From positions 124,001 to 188,000 of the forward strand of contig JAICTZ010000008.1 in NCBI GenBank assembly GCA_025936115.1: 64,000 nucleotides of DNA, read 5' to 3'. The position numbers were made by a program, and so were the translations under genes. This document shows positions 24,387-33,235 of this stretch, piece after piece. The DNA comes from Polyangiaceae bacterium (lineage in GTDB: Bacteria; Myxococcota_A; Polyangia; Polyangiales; Polyangiaceae). The notes under the pieces were generated by a model. The model was not told the origin of the DNA and did no database searches. It worked only from the letters and a program-made list of their open reading frames with translations. How positions within the stretch are numbered: the stretch's first letter is position 1; every line of letters starts with the position of its first letter.

Positions 24387-26351
24387 TCAGCGACGCCGCC
24401 CGTCGCGCTCGCGGCGCAGCGCTTCGGCGAGCTCGGCCGCGACTTCGCGATAGCGCGCCGCGACGAGGGGATCGTGCGGGGCCAAACGCAGCGCGATGCC
24501 GAGGTGCCGCTCGGCGGAGGCCGGCTCGAGCCGCGCTTCGCGCTCGAACAGCGCCGCCTCCACGAGCCACTCCACGGTGCGCGCGTCGGTGCGCGCCCCG
24601 AGCTCGACCGCCTCGCGCATGCGCCCGTAGGCGAGCGACGCGCCGGCCACGTCGCCGAGCCGGCTGCGCCAGAGCCCCTCGAGCCGCCGCGCCTCGACGA
24701 GACGCTCGGACGAAGCCGATACTTCACGCACGCGCGCGATGGCCTGTGGCAAATCGAGCATCTGGTCGGCGAGGAGACGCGCGAGATCGAGCAGCGCGTC
24801 CGGATCCGGCTTGCCGCGCCGCTCGCCGAGCTGGATCGCGCGTTCGAGCAGCGTCGCGGCGCGTTCCTTGCGACCGGCCTCGAGCAGCGCGCGAGCAAGG
24901 CCTGCAGTCGCGGCGGCGTCGTCGGGCAAATAGCGCAACGCGCGCTCGAAGAGCCGTCCGGCGTCTTTGACGTAACCGTGGGCCAAGAACGCGCGCGCCG
25001 CGCGCTGGCAAGCTTCGTGGCGGGCGCGTCCGCCCGAATACGTGGCCTCGAGATGCTCGGCGTCGGCCAGGGCGCCCGTGACGTCCCCGGTCGTGACGCG
25101 CGCTTCGAACCGCGCCCAGCGCGCTTCGGCGAGGCCGGGCGCGCGCGCCACGGCCGCGTCGAGCGCCGCACGCCGATCGGCGGCGTTCGTCTCGAACGCG
25201 GCGAGCTTGCACCACGCGAGCGCGGCGAGCGGCGCGAACGGCTCGTCGCGCAGCGCCTCACGCAACGACTCGCGCGCTCCAGCGAGGTCGCCCATGGCCG
25301 CCAGCAGCTCGGCACCCACGAGCCCGGCGCGGTGTGCCGGCAAACTCTCGATCAGCAGGCCGAGCGCCGCCTCGCCTCGCCCGCCGACCGCCGAATCAAT
25401 CTCGGCGATCAGCCGCACGACCTCGGGGTGGCGCGGCCCACGCTCGAGCGCGGCGACGTAGCGGTCGCGCGCGGCGTCGACGTCGCCCGTGGCGAGACGC
25501 TCGTCGGCGTCGGCGACGAGCAGGGCGAGCTCGAGCTCGCGCACCGCGTCGACACCGAGCGCCGGCGGCGGAAGCTCGGCATCGAGCTCGACCGTCAGCC
25601 GGTCGTCCGCGAGCGCGAGGTCACTGAAGCGGACACGCTCGGCACCGGGCGCGCGCGCGCCGACGGCGGGTAAAAGCGCCTTGCCGAGGAGCGCTCCGAC
25701 GCCCGCAATCGTGACGAGCCGCCCACGGCGGGTGCCCAAGTCGCCGAACAGCGAGTCCACCGCGCGAATTGCGTGCCCGAGCGCCGGACCGCCGAGCCCG
25801 GTGCCGCGCGCGCGCGCGATCACGAAGCGGGCGTCACCGTGCGTCGGCACCCACAAAAGATCGAACGCCAACGCCGCGCTCCCGCCAGCAACCCCGACAC
25901 CGATGCCGGCGTTGCGCCCCCAAACGAGCGTGCGGTTTACTTCTTTGAAGAGCGACCGCAAGCGCGGCGTCACGAAGCGAACCAGCGCCTCGAACGGCAG
26001 CGCGAGCTCGACCCGCTCGAGGTCACCACGCCGGTGGCGAAAGCGCGCGACTCCCCCCGACAAATCGACGGGGAACTTGAGGTTCGGTAGCACCACCGCG
26101 AGCGCGGCCACCGTCAGCGGTCCCACCTCGACCGGCTCGTAGAGCTCGAGCCCGAGCACGCCGCGCGTCACCGTCAATCGCAACGGCACCCGGCCGTCCT
26201 GCGAAAGCACGCGGCGCTCGTCAGGCTCACCGCCTTTTCGAGGCGAGGGCATGACGGGCGCGGGAATGGACGACGGGCGCGCCTGGGTCAACGGGCCGGA
26301 TCGTACCAGGCCCGCGATATCCAGTGGCAACTTCGGCACGAGTCGGCCCAT
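24387..26351 (-). CDS. TPR-repeat protein
   Basis: A 654-residue Ala/Arg/Leu-rich protein. The N-terminal ~280 residues form an unassigned beta-rich domain (RLTVTRGVLGLELYEPVEVG, LRSLFKEVNRTLVWGRNAG). From about residue 285 onward the sequence is a run of degenerate TPR/helical hairpins (LATGDVDAARDRYVAALERG, GDLAGARESLREALRDEP, LARALLEAGRKERAATLLERA). There is no signal peptide or clear membrane segment. It is the third gene of a minus-strand set pilC-histidine kinase-TPR, 18 bp after the kinase, so a scaffold role in pilus control is a reasonable guess only. The start could also be further downstream. Confidence 0.78.
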   Translation of the reverse strand: MGRLVPKLPLDIAGLVRSGPLTQARPSSIPAPVMPSPRKGGEPDERRVLSQDGRVPLRLTVTRGVLGLELYEPVEVGPLTVAALAVVLPNLKFPVDLSGGVARFRHRRGDLERVELALPFEALVRFVTPRLRSLFKEVNRTLVWGRNAGIGVGVAGGSAALAFDLLWVPTHGDARFVIARARGTGLGGPALGHAIRAVDSLFGDLGTRRGRLVTIAGVGALLGKALLPAVGARAPGAERVRFSDLALADDRLTVELDAELPPPALGVDAVRELELALLVADADERLATGDVDAARDRYVAALERGPRHPEVVRLIAEIDSAVGGRGEAALGLLIESLPAHRAGLVGAELLAAMGDLAGARESLREALRDEPFAPLAALAWCKLAAFETNAADRRAALDAAVARAPGLAEARWARFEARVTTGDVTGALADAEHLEATYSGGRARHEACQRAARAFLAHGYVKDAGRLFERALRYLPDDAAATAGLARALLEAGRKERAATLLERAIQLGERRGKPDPDALLDLARLLADQMLDLPQAIARVREVSASSERLVEARRLEGLWRSRLGDVAGASLAYGRMREAVELGARTDARTVEWLVEAALFEREARLEPASAERHLGIALRLAPHDPLVAARYREVAAELAEALRRERDGRRR

Positions 26352-26369
26352 TGGCCGACGGTCGCTACG

Positions 26370-27692
26370 TCACTTCTGCGCGGGTGCTCCGCTCAGCGAC
26401 GGCAGCGGCTTACCCAAATTCACCCGAAAGGTTGCCCCCTGCCCGGCTCCGCTTTCGACGTCGATCGCAAAACCGTGCTCGTCGGCGATGCCCTTGACCA
26501 CGGCGAGGCCCACGCCCGTGCCGTGCGAACGCGTCGTGAAGAACGCATCGAACAGCCGCGCGCGCGCTTCTTCGTCGATACCGAGCCCGCGATCGATCAC
26601 GGAAAGCAGCGCATCGCCGTTCTGGAGCTCGAGCACGACACGCACGAGCCCGCCGGGGCGACTTGCCTGCACGCCGTTGCGCACGAGGTTCCACACGAGC
26701 TGCCGGAGCTGCGCGCCGTCAGCCTGGATCAAAATCGAGCTCAAACCTTCGTAACGCACCTCGACGTCCGAGACCGCACGCCCGGAGCGCGCCGCGAGCT
26801 CGACAACGTCGTGCGCGAGGTGCGCCACATCGACGGGCGCGAGCTCGGGACGGCGCGGCCGCGACAGGTCGAGCATGTCCGTCACGAGATCATTCAGACG
26901 TGCCGCTTCGCGCGCGATGATGTCGCAGAGCTTCTGATCTTCGCCGGAGAGACCCCGGGCCGAACGCAGGAGGTCGATGGAGCCGGCGATCGAGCCGAGC
27001 GGATTGCGGATCTCGTGCGCAAGGCCCGTCGCTAGGCGACCGAGCGCCGCCATGCGTTCGGCGCGATCGGCACGCTCGGTGGCCATCCTGAGCTCACCGC
27101 CCGTCCAGCGCAGCCGCTCGGCGAGCGTACCGGCGAGCAGCGCCACGACGAGCATGACGAGCGCGTTCACGGCGAGGTAGAAGCGGATCTCTTCGGCCGA
27201 CAGCCGGTAGATCGACGGCGGTTGGTCGGGCGGCGGCGCGAGCACGCCGCTGCCGAGCAAGAGCACGAGCGACGTGTAGCTCACGACGCCGCTACCCGCC
27301 GCGAGCGCCGCGCCGCGCGACCCAGACAGCGCGGCTCCCACGAGGCAGCTCAAGCCGTAGAGCGAGGCGGCGCCGCTCGACGCGCCGCCCGTGAGGTAGG
27401 CAACCACGGACCAGGTGAGCTGATCGAAGACGATCTGAGCGTCGGCGAGCAGCGGGAGACCGCGGCCCGTCTTGAGCACCCCCGCGTAACCGCCGGCGAG
27501 CGCGAACGAGACCACGAGCAAGCCGAGCCCGATGCGGAGCGTGGTCGAACCGAGCGAAGCGCCGCGCAGGTAGGAGAGGCCGACGAGGGCGAGGCACAGC
27601 GTCAGGAACACGAGCCGAGCGGCCGTGAGCAGGGCGAGCCGTCGCGAAAGCGGCGAGCCCACCACGTCGGGAGCGCCGATGGATATTCTCAA
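26370..27692 (-). CDS. PilS-like membrane sensor histidine kinase
   Basis: A 440-residue kinase. Five or six hydrophobic segments lie within residues ~20-190, with little periplasmic loop, as in PilS. A HisKA domain follows with His226 (ATGLAHEIRNPLGSIAGSID), then HATPase: N-box WNLVRNGVQAS (335-344), G1 DRGLGI (368-372), F-box FDAFFTT and G2 GTGVGLAVV. The start assigned is TTG; GTG codons at positions 10-11 are alternatives. It follows pilC by 21 bp. PilS normally phosphorylates PilR, which activates sigma-54 promoters of pilin genes; no pilR is next door. Confidence 0.88.
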   Translation of the reverse strand: MRISIGAPDVVGSPLSRRLALLTAARLVFLTLCLALVGLSYLRGASLGSTTLRIGLGLLVVSFALAGGYAGVLKTGRGLPLLADAQIVFDQLTWSVVAYLTGGASSGAASLYGLSCLVGAALSGSRGAALAAGSGVVSYTSLVLLLGSGVLAPPPDQPPSIYRLSAEEIRFYLAVNALVMLVVALLAGTLAERLRWTGGELRMATERADRAERMAALGRLATGLAHEIRNPLGSIAGSIDLLRSARGLSGEDQKLCDIIAREAARLNDLVTDMLDLSRPRRPELAPVDVAHLAHDVVELAARSGRAVSDVEVRYEGLSSILIQADGAQLRQLVWNLVRNGVQASRPGGLVRVVLELQNGDALLSVIDRGLGIDEEARARLFDAFFTTRSHGTGVGLAVVKGIADEHGFAIDVESGAGQGATFRVNLGKPLPSLSGAPAQK

Positions 27693-27713
27693 GTCTAAAG
27701 CCCGGTCACTCCG

Positions 27714-28928
27714 TCAGTCCGACTTGATGTTACCGGCGAGCGAGAAGATGGGCAGGTACATCGCGATCAAGACTACGCCGACCATGCCGCCGACCCCGAC
27801 CATCAAGATCGGCTCGATCGCGCTCGTCATCGCCGCGACGGCGATGTCGGTTTCTTCCTCGTAGAAGTCGGCCACCTTGTTCAGCATCTGATCGAGCGCA
27901 CCCGTCTGCTCGCCGACGGCGATCATCTGCACGACCATGTCCGGAAAGATTTTGGTGGCCGCGAGCGGCTCGGCCATGTTCTTACCTTCGCTGATCGCCT
28001 GACGCACCATCATGACGCCCTCTTCCACGATGACGTTACCGGCGGTGCGCGCGCAGATTTCGAGGGCGTCGAGGATGGGCACGCCGGACTGAAGCAGCGT
28101 GCCGAGCGTGCGCGTGAAGCGGGCGACCGCGATCTTGCGCAGCACGGGCCCCATCACGGGCATGGTCAAAAATGCCTGATGAAAGAAGCGCTTACCCTTG
28201 GGCTGGCGGTAGACCCAAACGATGGCGGAGCCGATGCCAATAGCGAGCAAGATGATGAGCGGCAGCGCGGAGACGAACGCGCGTGAAGTGCCGATGACCA
28301 GGCGCGTGATCGCGGGCAAGGCGTCCTTGCCGCCGCCGAAATCCTTGAACATGTTTTCGAACGCCGGGATGACGAACGTGAGCAGCACCGTCATCACGCC
28401 GCCCGCAATCACGACGACGATGCTCGGGTAAACCATGGCGCCGCGCACCTGACGGATGAGCTTCTGGCGCTTCTCGAGGTAGATCGAGAGTCGCGTCATG
28501 ATGCTGTCGAGGATGCCGCCGGTCTCACCCGCCGCGACCAGGTTCGTGAAAAGGTCATCGAAGACCTTCGGGTGCCGCTTGAGCGCCTCACTGAACGAGG
28601 AGCCGCCCTCGACCGAGTTCTGCACGTCCTTCAGCACCGCGCCGAAGCGCTTGTTCGGCTGCTGGCTGCTGAGGATCTCGAGGCACTGCACGAGCGGAAG
28701 ACCGGCGTCGATCATCGTGGCGAACAAGCGCGTGAAGGTGACGAGATCACGCGTGTTGACGCCCGAGCCGAGCGAGAAGTCGCCCCACTTGCGGCGCTTG
28801 GCGACCTTGACCGGCGCGAGCTGTTGCTGGCGGAGGCGCTGATTGACAACCTCTTCGTTGTCCGCCTCCATCGTCCCGCGCTTGACCTCGCCGGTCCTGC
28901 CGCGGGCTTCCCAGGTAAACTCTGCCAT
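27714..28928 (-). CDS. pilC: Type IV pilus assembly inner-membrane platform protein
   Basis: A 404-residue T2SSF-family protein. The start MAEFTWEARGRTGEVKRG is typical. Two T2SSF domains are visible (about residues 60-185 with FTRLFATMIDAGLPLVQCLE, and 265-390 with RFTRTLGTLLQSGVPILDAL), along with three hydrophobic segments near 165-190, 210-235 and 370-395. PilC couples the PilB/PilT motors to pilus growth and retraction. Upstream is a divergent serine hydrolase, so pilB and pilT are not adjacent here; downstream is a PilS-like kinase. Confidence 0.95.
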   Translation of the reverse strand: MAEFTWEARGRTGEVKRGTMEADNEEVVNQRLRQQQLAPVKVAKRRKWGDFSLGSGVNTRDLVTFTRLFATMIDAGLPLVQCLEILSSQQPNKRFGAVLKDVQNSVEGGSSFSEALKRHPKVFDDLFTNLVAAGETGGILDSIMTRLSIYLEKRQKLIRQVRGAMVYPSIVVVIAGGVMTVLLTFVIPAFENMFKDFGGGKDALPAITRLVIGTSRAFVSALPLIILLAIGIGSAIVWVYRQPKGKRFFHQAFLTMPVMGPVLRKIAVARFTRTLGTLLQSGVPILDALEICARTAGNVIVEEGVMMVRQAISEGKNMAEPLAATKIFPDMVVQMIAVGEQTGALDQMLNKVADFYEEETDIAVAAMTSAIEPILMVGVGGMVGVVLIAMYLPIFSLAGNIKSD

Positions 28929-29008
28929 GCGTCGTGGTCTCTCGATACGCCGAGCCAAACGTAGGATAGCGGGCCTCGCGTTCGCGGGTCAAAAGAGGCG
29001 GTCGAGCC

Positions 29009-30124
29009 GTGCGTGACCCGACGCTCGACGAGGTCGCCCGCTTCGTGGTCCACGAACAGGGCGCGCCCGCCGTGAGCGTCGCGGCAGCCCGGTTTCGACG
29101 GGGGAGCTGGGCGCTCGCGACCGGTGTGGCTGGAAAAGCGCTCGAGCTCGGCCCGGATCCGCTCTTCGACCTCGCTTCCGTCACCAAGCCTTTCGTCGCG
29201 GTTACCGCGGCGAGGCTCGCCGCACGTGGGGTGATGTCGCTACAAGACCCACTTGGACGCCTCTTGCCTGACGTCCGTGACACGGCCAGCGCCGACGTGC
29301 CGCTGATCTTCTTCCTCGCGCACCGAGCGGGGCTCGACGCGCATCGCTCGCTCTTCTTACCGCTCGTGCGGGGCATGCCCTTCGAACGTCGCGCGGCCTT
29401 GCGCGCAGCAGCCGACGCCCGGCGCGCCGACGCGGCCGGTCCGCTCCCGGAAGCCGGATTTCCCCCGCTCTACAGTGATCTCGGCTACGTGCTCGCTGGC
29501 GCCGCGCTCGAAGCGGTGAGCGGACTGTCGCTCGACGTGCTCGTCGAGCGCGAGGTGACCGAGCCGCTCGGCCTCGACATTCACGCGGCGCGCGGCTGGC
29601 TCGCGCGTGACGCGCGCTTCTTCGCTCGCGTCGCGCCCACCGAAACCGTCACGTTCCGCGGCGGCGAAGTGCGCGGCGCCGTCCACGACGAGAACGCCTG
29701 GGCACTCGCCGGGTACGGTCTCGCTGGACAAGCGGGGCTCTTCGGCACGGCTTTCGCGCTCGCCCGCTTCGGTGGCGCCCTGCTCGACGCCGGCAGCGGG
29801 CGCGACCTAACCTTTTTATCGCCCTCCGCGCTCGAACCACTCCTCATGACACGGCCGGGCGGCAGCTTGCGCGCGGGCTTCGACGGCAAGTCGGGGACGC
29901 TCTCTGCGGCGGGCTCGCGTGCAAGCACGCACACCTTCGGACACCTCGGGTTTACTGGCACGAGTCTTTGGTGCGACCCCGAGAGCGACCGGGTGGCTGT
30001 TCTGCTATCGAATCGCGTGTGCCCGAGCCGCGAAAACGTCACGCTCCGGGCCCTGCGGCCAATCGTTCACGATGCGCTCTTCGGATGGCCGGAGAGCCCA
30101 TTAGGACCACTTCGCCAGTCTTGA
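29009..30124 (+). CDS. Serine hydrolase of the beta-lactamase/PBP-like (class C) family
   Basis: A 371-residue protein with the family's three active-site elements: S57-V-T-K60 in FDLASVTKPF, Y155-S-D157 in PLYSDLGYVLAGAALE (YXN replaced by YSD), and H312-LGFTG in place of KTG. No signal peptide is evident, so it is probably a cytosolic esterase or peptidase rather than a beta-lactamase. GTG start with an AGAGG ribosome-binding site upstream. It is divergent from pilC. Substrate unknown. Confidence 0.88.
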   Translation: MRDPTLDEVARFVVHEQGAPAVSVAAARFRRGSWALATGVAGKALELGPDPLFDLASVTKPFVAVTAARLAARGVMSLQDPLGRLLPDVRDTASADVPLIFFLAHRAGLDAHRSLFLPLVRGMPFERRAALRAAADARRADAAGPLPEAGFPPLYSDLGYVLAGAALEAVSGLSLDVLVEREVTEPLGLDIHAARGWLARDARFFARVAPTETVTFRGGEVRGAVHDENAWALAGYGLAGQAGLFGTAFALARFGGALLDAGSGRDLTFLSPSALEPLLMTRPGGSLRAGFDGKSGTLSAAGSRASTHTFGHLGFTGTSLWCDPESDRVAVLLSNRVCPSRENVTLRALRPIVHDALFGWPESPLGPLRQS

Positions 30125-30198
30125 ATGGGCCGCCCAAGGCGCATTTTGAGCCGCTCGGTGGGGCTGGTTTCCGGCGATCAAAGGTGAAAGACTGAGTC

Positions 30199-30222
30199 CG
30201 GCCTCGCGCACCCGAGAGGCCG
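30199..30222 (+). promoter_or_regulatory. Hairpin just upstream of the FHA gene
   Basis: CGGCCTC (30199-30205) and GAGGCCG (30216-30222) form a perfect seven-pair stem with a ten-base loop, 14 bases before the ATG at 30237. There is no T-run. It would lie over or just before the ribosome-binding region and might modulate translation, or end the upstream transcript; this is inference. Confidence 0.35.
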
Positions 30223-30236
30223 ACGCAACTGCCCCG

Positions 30237-31655
30237 ATGTGGAAGCTGACGATCCAGGACGACCAGGGTTCCAAACCAGTCGTCGTTCACTTCGTCCGCG
30301 ACGAGTACACGATCGGCCGCGACGAGGGGAACGCCGTCCGCCTGACGGAGCGCAACATCTCGCGCCATCACGCGCGTCTCTTACGCCACCCGAACGAATG
30401 GCGACTGCAGGACCTCGGTAGCTACAACGGCTGCTACGTCAACGGTGCGCGTGTTGGCGACATCCAACCGCTGCAGCACGGCGATCTGATCCAACTCGGC
30501 GACTACCGCCTCACGCTCGAAGACGAATCGGCGAGCGCCGGTCGCACGGACGGCGTGCTCACGCTCCCGGGCCGCCCCGGCATGAACACGCAAGCCGACC
30601 GGCTCGTCTTGATGGCGGGACCGGGCGCGGGACAGGAGTTCGTCATCAACTCCGACCGGATGGTGCTCGGCCGCGGCGAGGAGTGCGACGTTTCCATCAA
30701 CCATCCCTCCGTCAGTCGCGTACACGCCGAAATCCGGCGCATCGGTGAGAGCCGCTACGAGTTCGTGGATCTCGGCAGCGCCAACGGCGTGCGGGTGAAC
30801 GGGGTCGAGCTGCCGAGCACCTTGCTCGACAGCCGCGACGTGATCGAGCTCGGTGACGTCTTCCTCAAATATCTACCTGCAGGAGAGATCTACATCCCGG
30901 GCGGAGAAGACACGGACCGCCACCAGGTCCTGAGCAATCCGCCGCGAGGCATGTCGGGCGGCGTGAAAATCGCGATCGGCGCCAGCATCGTGGCCATCGC
31001 CGTCGTGGTGGGGCTGGCGCTCAAAAGTCCGGAACCGCCGCCCGCCCCGATCGTGCAAAGCACGGCGGGCGACAAGCTCGCGCAGACGCTGCGGGACGCG
31101 CGCAGCCTGCTCGCGGCGGGCGACACCGAAGGCGCGATGCAGAAGGCGAACACGATCCCCGAAGGCAGCAACCTGCGCGAATCCGCGGATTTCAAGGCAA
31201 TTCAGGACGCCTGGGCGGATGCGCTCTTCAACAAGGCGCTCGCCACCCAGGACGTCTCGGAGAAGCGCGGCTTTCTCGACCGCATCGCGCGCGCCACCTC
31301 CGTCGATCCGGCGCGCCGCAAACGTGCGGCAGACGAGCTCGACGCGATGCAGCGGCCCGCCGTGAACGTCGCCGATCTGCCGAGCGACACGGCGGCCGCC
31401 GCGCCGCCGACCGCGGCGAGCGGCGTGGCTTCGGCGGGTACCGACCCCGAGCCGGTCGAGAGCGCCCCGGCCGTCGCGCTCAAGGGAGCGACGCCACCGA
31501 AACCGCTCGTCGTGGCCAAGCCCGCAGCCACGGCCAAAGTCGCGCTGACGGCGAAACCCGCTTCGACGGCGAAGCCCGGCACGGCGCCGAAGCCGCCCGC
31601 GCCGAAGAAGGACAAGACCTCGAACACGCTCGTGCGCGATAATCCCTTCGAGTGA
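30237..31655 (+). CDS. Membrane protein with two cytosolic FHA domains
   Basis: A 472-residue protein. FHA 1 spans about residues 1-95 (YTIGRDEGNAVRL, ISRHHARL, LGSYNGCYVNG) and FHA 2 about 120-215 (MVLGRGEECDVSI, VSRVHAEI, LGSANGVRVNG). Both keep the Gly-Arg, Ser-Arg-His and Asn-Gly residues needed to bind phosphothreonine. One membrane helix lies near residues 242-262 (VKIAIGASIVAIAVVVGLAL), followed by a helical region and an Ala/Pro/Lys-rich tail. FHA proteins read Ser/Thr kinase output. Its stop overlaps the GTG of an SGNH hydrolase gene, linking phospho-signalling to an envelope hydrolase. Confidence 0.92.
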   Translation: MWKLTIQDDQGSKPVVVHFVRDEYTIGRDEGNAVRLTERNISRHHARLLRHPNEWRLQDLGSYNGCYVNGARVGDIQPLQHGDLIQLGDYRLTLEDESASAGRTDGVLTLPGRPGMNTQADRLVLMAGPGAGQEFVINSDRMVLGRGEECDVSINHPSVSRVHAEIRRIGESRYEFVDLGSANGVRVNGVELPSTLLDSRDVIELGDVFLKYLPAGEIYIPGGEDTDRHQVLSNPPRGMSGGVKIAIGASIVAIAVVVGLALKSPEPPPAPIVQSTAGDKLAQTLRDARSLLAAGDTEGAMQKANTIPEGSNLRESADFKAIQDAWADALFNKALATQDVSEKRGFLDRIARATSVDPARRKRAADELDAMQRPAVNVADLPSDTAAAAPPTAASGVASAGTDPEPVESAPAVALKGATPPKPLVVAKPAATAKVALTAKPASTAKPGTAPKPPAPKKDKTSNTLVRDNPFE

Positions 31656-33139
31656 CCGCGCCGGAACTTCCGCCGGCGTCGCCGCGCGCCGTGCTGCTCT
31701 CGCGGCCGGTGGGCGCGCTCGCGACGCTTGTCGTGCTCATGCTCGTCGTCGAGTTCGTGCCCGGCCTCGAGCGGCTGCGGCTATTCGGCGCGCGGCCCGC
31801 CACGACGGCGCGCGCGCCGGTCGCCGCCGCGCCGGCGCCGAGCGTCGGAGCTGCGGTGCTCGCGACCGAGACGCTCGATCGCGGCGCGCCCGCTGAAGCC
31901 GGACCGCGCGCGCACGGCCCGATCGCGGCGCTCGACGACGACGTCCCCGACGAAGGCAAGAACGCGCCGCCGGTCGCGCTCGAGGATCCGAGCGGGCACG
32001 CGCTCGACACGCTGTACGAAAAGCTTGCCGCGGTCGACGCCAAGCAAGCGGGCGCCGTCGCTCGCATCGCTCACTTCGGTGACTCGATCATCGTGAGCGA
32101 CTTCGTCTCCGGGCAGCTGCGTCGTGACTTGCAGCGCCGCTTCGGGGACGCCGGGCACGGCTTCGTCCTCGTGGCGAACCCCTGGCCTTCCTATCTACAC
32201 TGGGACGTCGAGCGCTACGCGACGGCCGGTTTTCGCGTGAGCACGATCGTGGGCCCCTACGCCGAAGACGGCTGGTACGGCCTCGGCGGCGTCGCCTTCC
32301 GCGCCGACAAGAACGTCCTCGCGCGCTTCGGGACGGCGAAGCACGGCGACTTCGGACGCAAGGTGTCGCGCTTCATCGTGAGCTACGCAGAGCAGCCGCA
32401 CGGCGGGCGCTTCGCGCTGCGCGTCGACGGCCACGAAGCGGCCGTCGTGGATACGAACGCGACCGAGCCGCGAGCGCGCACGTTCGAGCTGCGCATCGCC
32501 GACGGGCCGCACGAGCTCGAGCTCCAGACGCTCACGGGCGAAAGCCGGCTCTTCGGCGTCGTGCTCGAGCGCGACGGGCCGGGCGTCGTGCTCGACGCGC
32601 TCGGCGTGCAGGGCGCGCGCATCCGCTTCCTCGACAAGCAGGACGACGCGCATTGGGCCGAAGCCTTGCGCTGGCGTGCCCCCAATCTGCTCGTCTATCA
32701 ATTCGGCGCCAACGAAAGCAGCGACGGGTTCGTGTACTCGATGGCCGATTTCCATCGCACCATGCGCGACGTGCTCGCGCAGGCCAAAACGGCGCTGCCC
32801 GAAGCGAGCTGTCTCGTCATCGGCACGATGGATCGCGCGGCCAAGCAAGGCGACGAAATCGTGAGCGTGCGCGTGGTTCCGGCTCTCGTCGAAGAGCAAC
32901 GGCGCGTCGCGCTCGAGCTCGGCTGCGCCTACTTCGACACGTATCGCGCGATGGGTGGCAAAGGCTCGATGCCGGTGTGGGTGAAGCGGGGGCTCGCTCA
33001 GGCCGACCTCATTCACCCCTCGGGCGCCGGCGCGGAGCGACTCGCACATTGGATCTACGGCGCGCTCCTCCACGGCTACGCCGCCTGGCGCAGCGCTCCT
33101 GCCGCACGCCCCGCTGCACCTACACCGAGCGCGCACTGA
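31652..33139 (+). CDS. SGNH/GDSL hydrolase with inserted beta domain, membrane anchored
   Basis: A 495-residue protein from a GTG overlapping the FHA stop (GTGA). An N-terminal membrane helix lies near residues 22-38, then an Ala/Pro-rich linker. SGNH blocks: nucleophile Ser145 (IAHFGDSIIVSDF), block III Gly-Ala-Asn (YQFGANESSDG, 352-354) and the Asp452/His455 dyad (ADLIHPSGAG). About 200 residues separate the first two blocks, including a beta-rich region (RFALRVDGHEAAVVDTNA) not found in minimal SGNH enzymes; peptidoglycan O-acetylesterases of the Ape1 type have such an insertion. A polysaccharide or peptidoglycan deacetylase role is plausible. A paralogue lies at 37370-38695. Confidence 0.85.
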   Translation: MTAPELPPASPRAVLLSRPVGALATLVVLMLVVEFVPGLERLRLFGARPATTARAPVAAAPAPSVGAAVLATETLDRGAPAEAGPRAHGPIAALDDDVPDEGKNAPPVALEDPSGHALDTLYEKLAAVDAKQAGAVARIAHFGDSIIVSDFVSGQLRRDLQRRFGDAGHGFVLVANPWPSYLHWDVERYATAGFRVSTIVGPYAEDGWYGLGGVAFRADKNVLARFGTAKHGDFGRKVSRFIVSYAEQPHGGRFALRVDGHEAAVVDTNATEPRARTFELRIADGPHELELQTLTGESRLFGVVLERDGPGVVLDALGVQGARIRFLDKQDDAHWAEALRWRAPNLLVYQFGANESSDGFVYSMADFHRTMRDVLAQAKTALPEASCLVIGTMDRAAKQGDEIVSVRVVPALVEEQRRVALELGCAYFDTYRAMGGKGSMPVWVKRGLAQADLIHPSGAGAERLAHWIYGALLHGYAAWRSAPAARPAAPTPSAH

Positions 33140-33235
33140 CGCGGTCCGTCGGGGCCGACAAGCGTAGCCGCGCGCTCGGAGAGCCTGTTACCCTGAGCGG
33201 TTACTGGCCGTAGAGTCCTCCGCTCGGAAGGTTCC

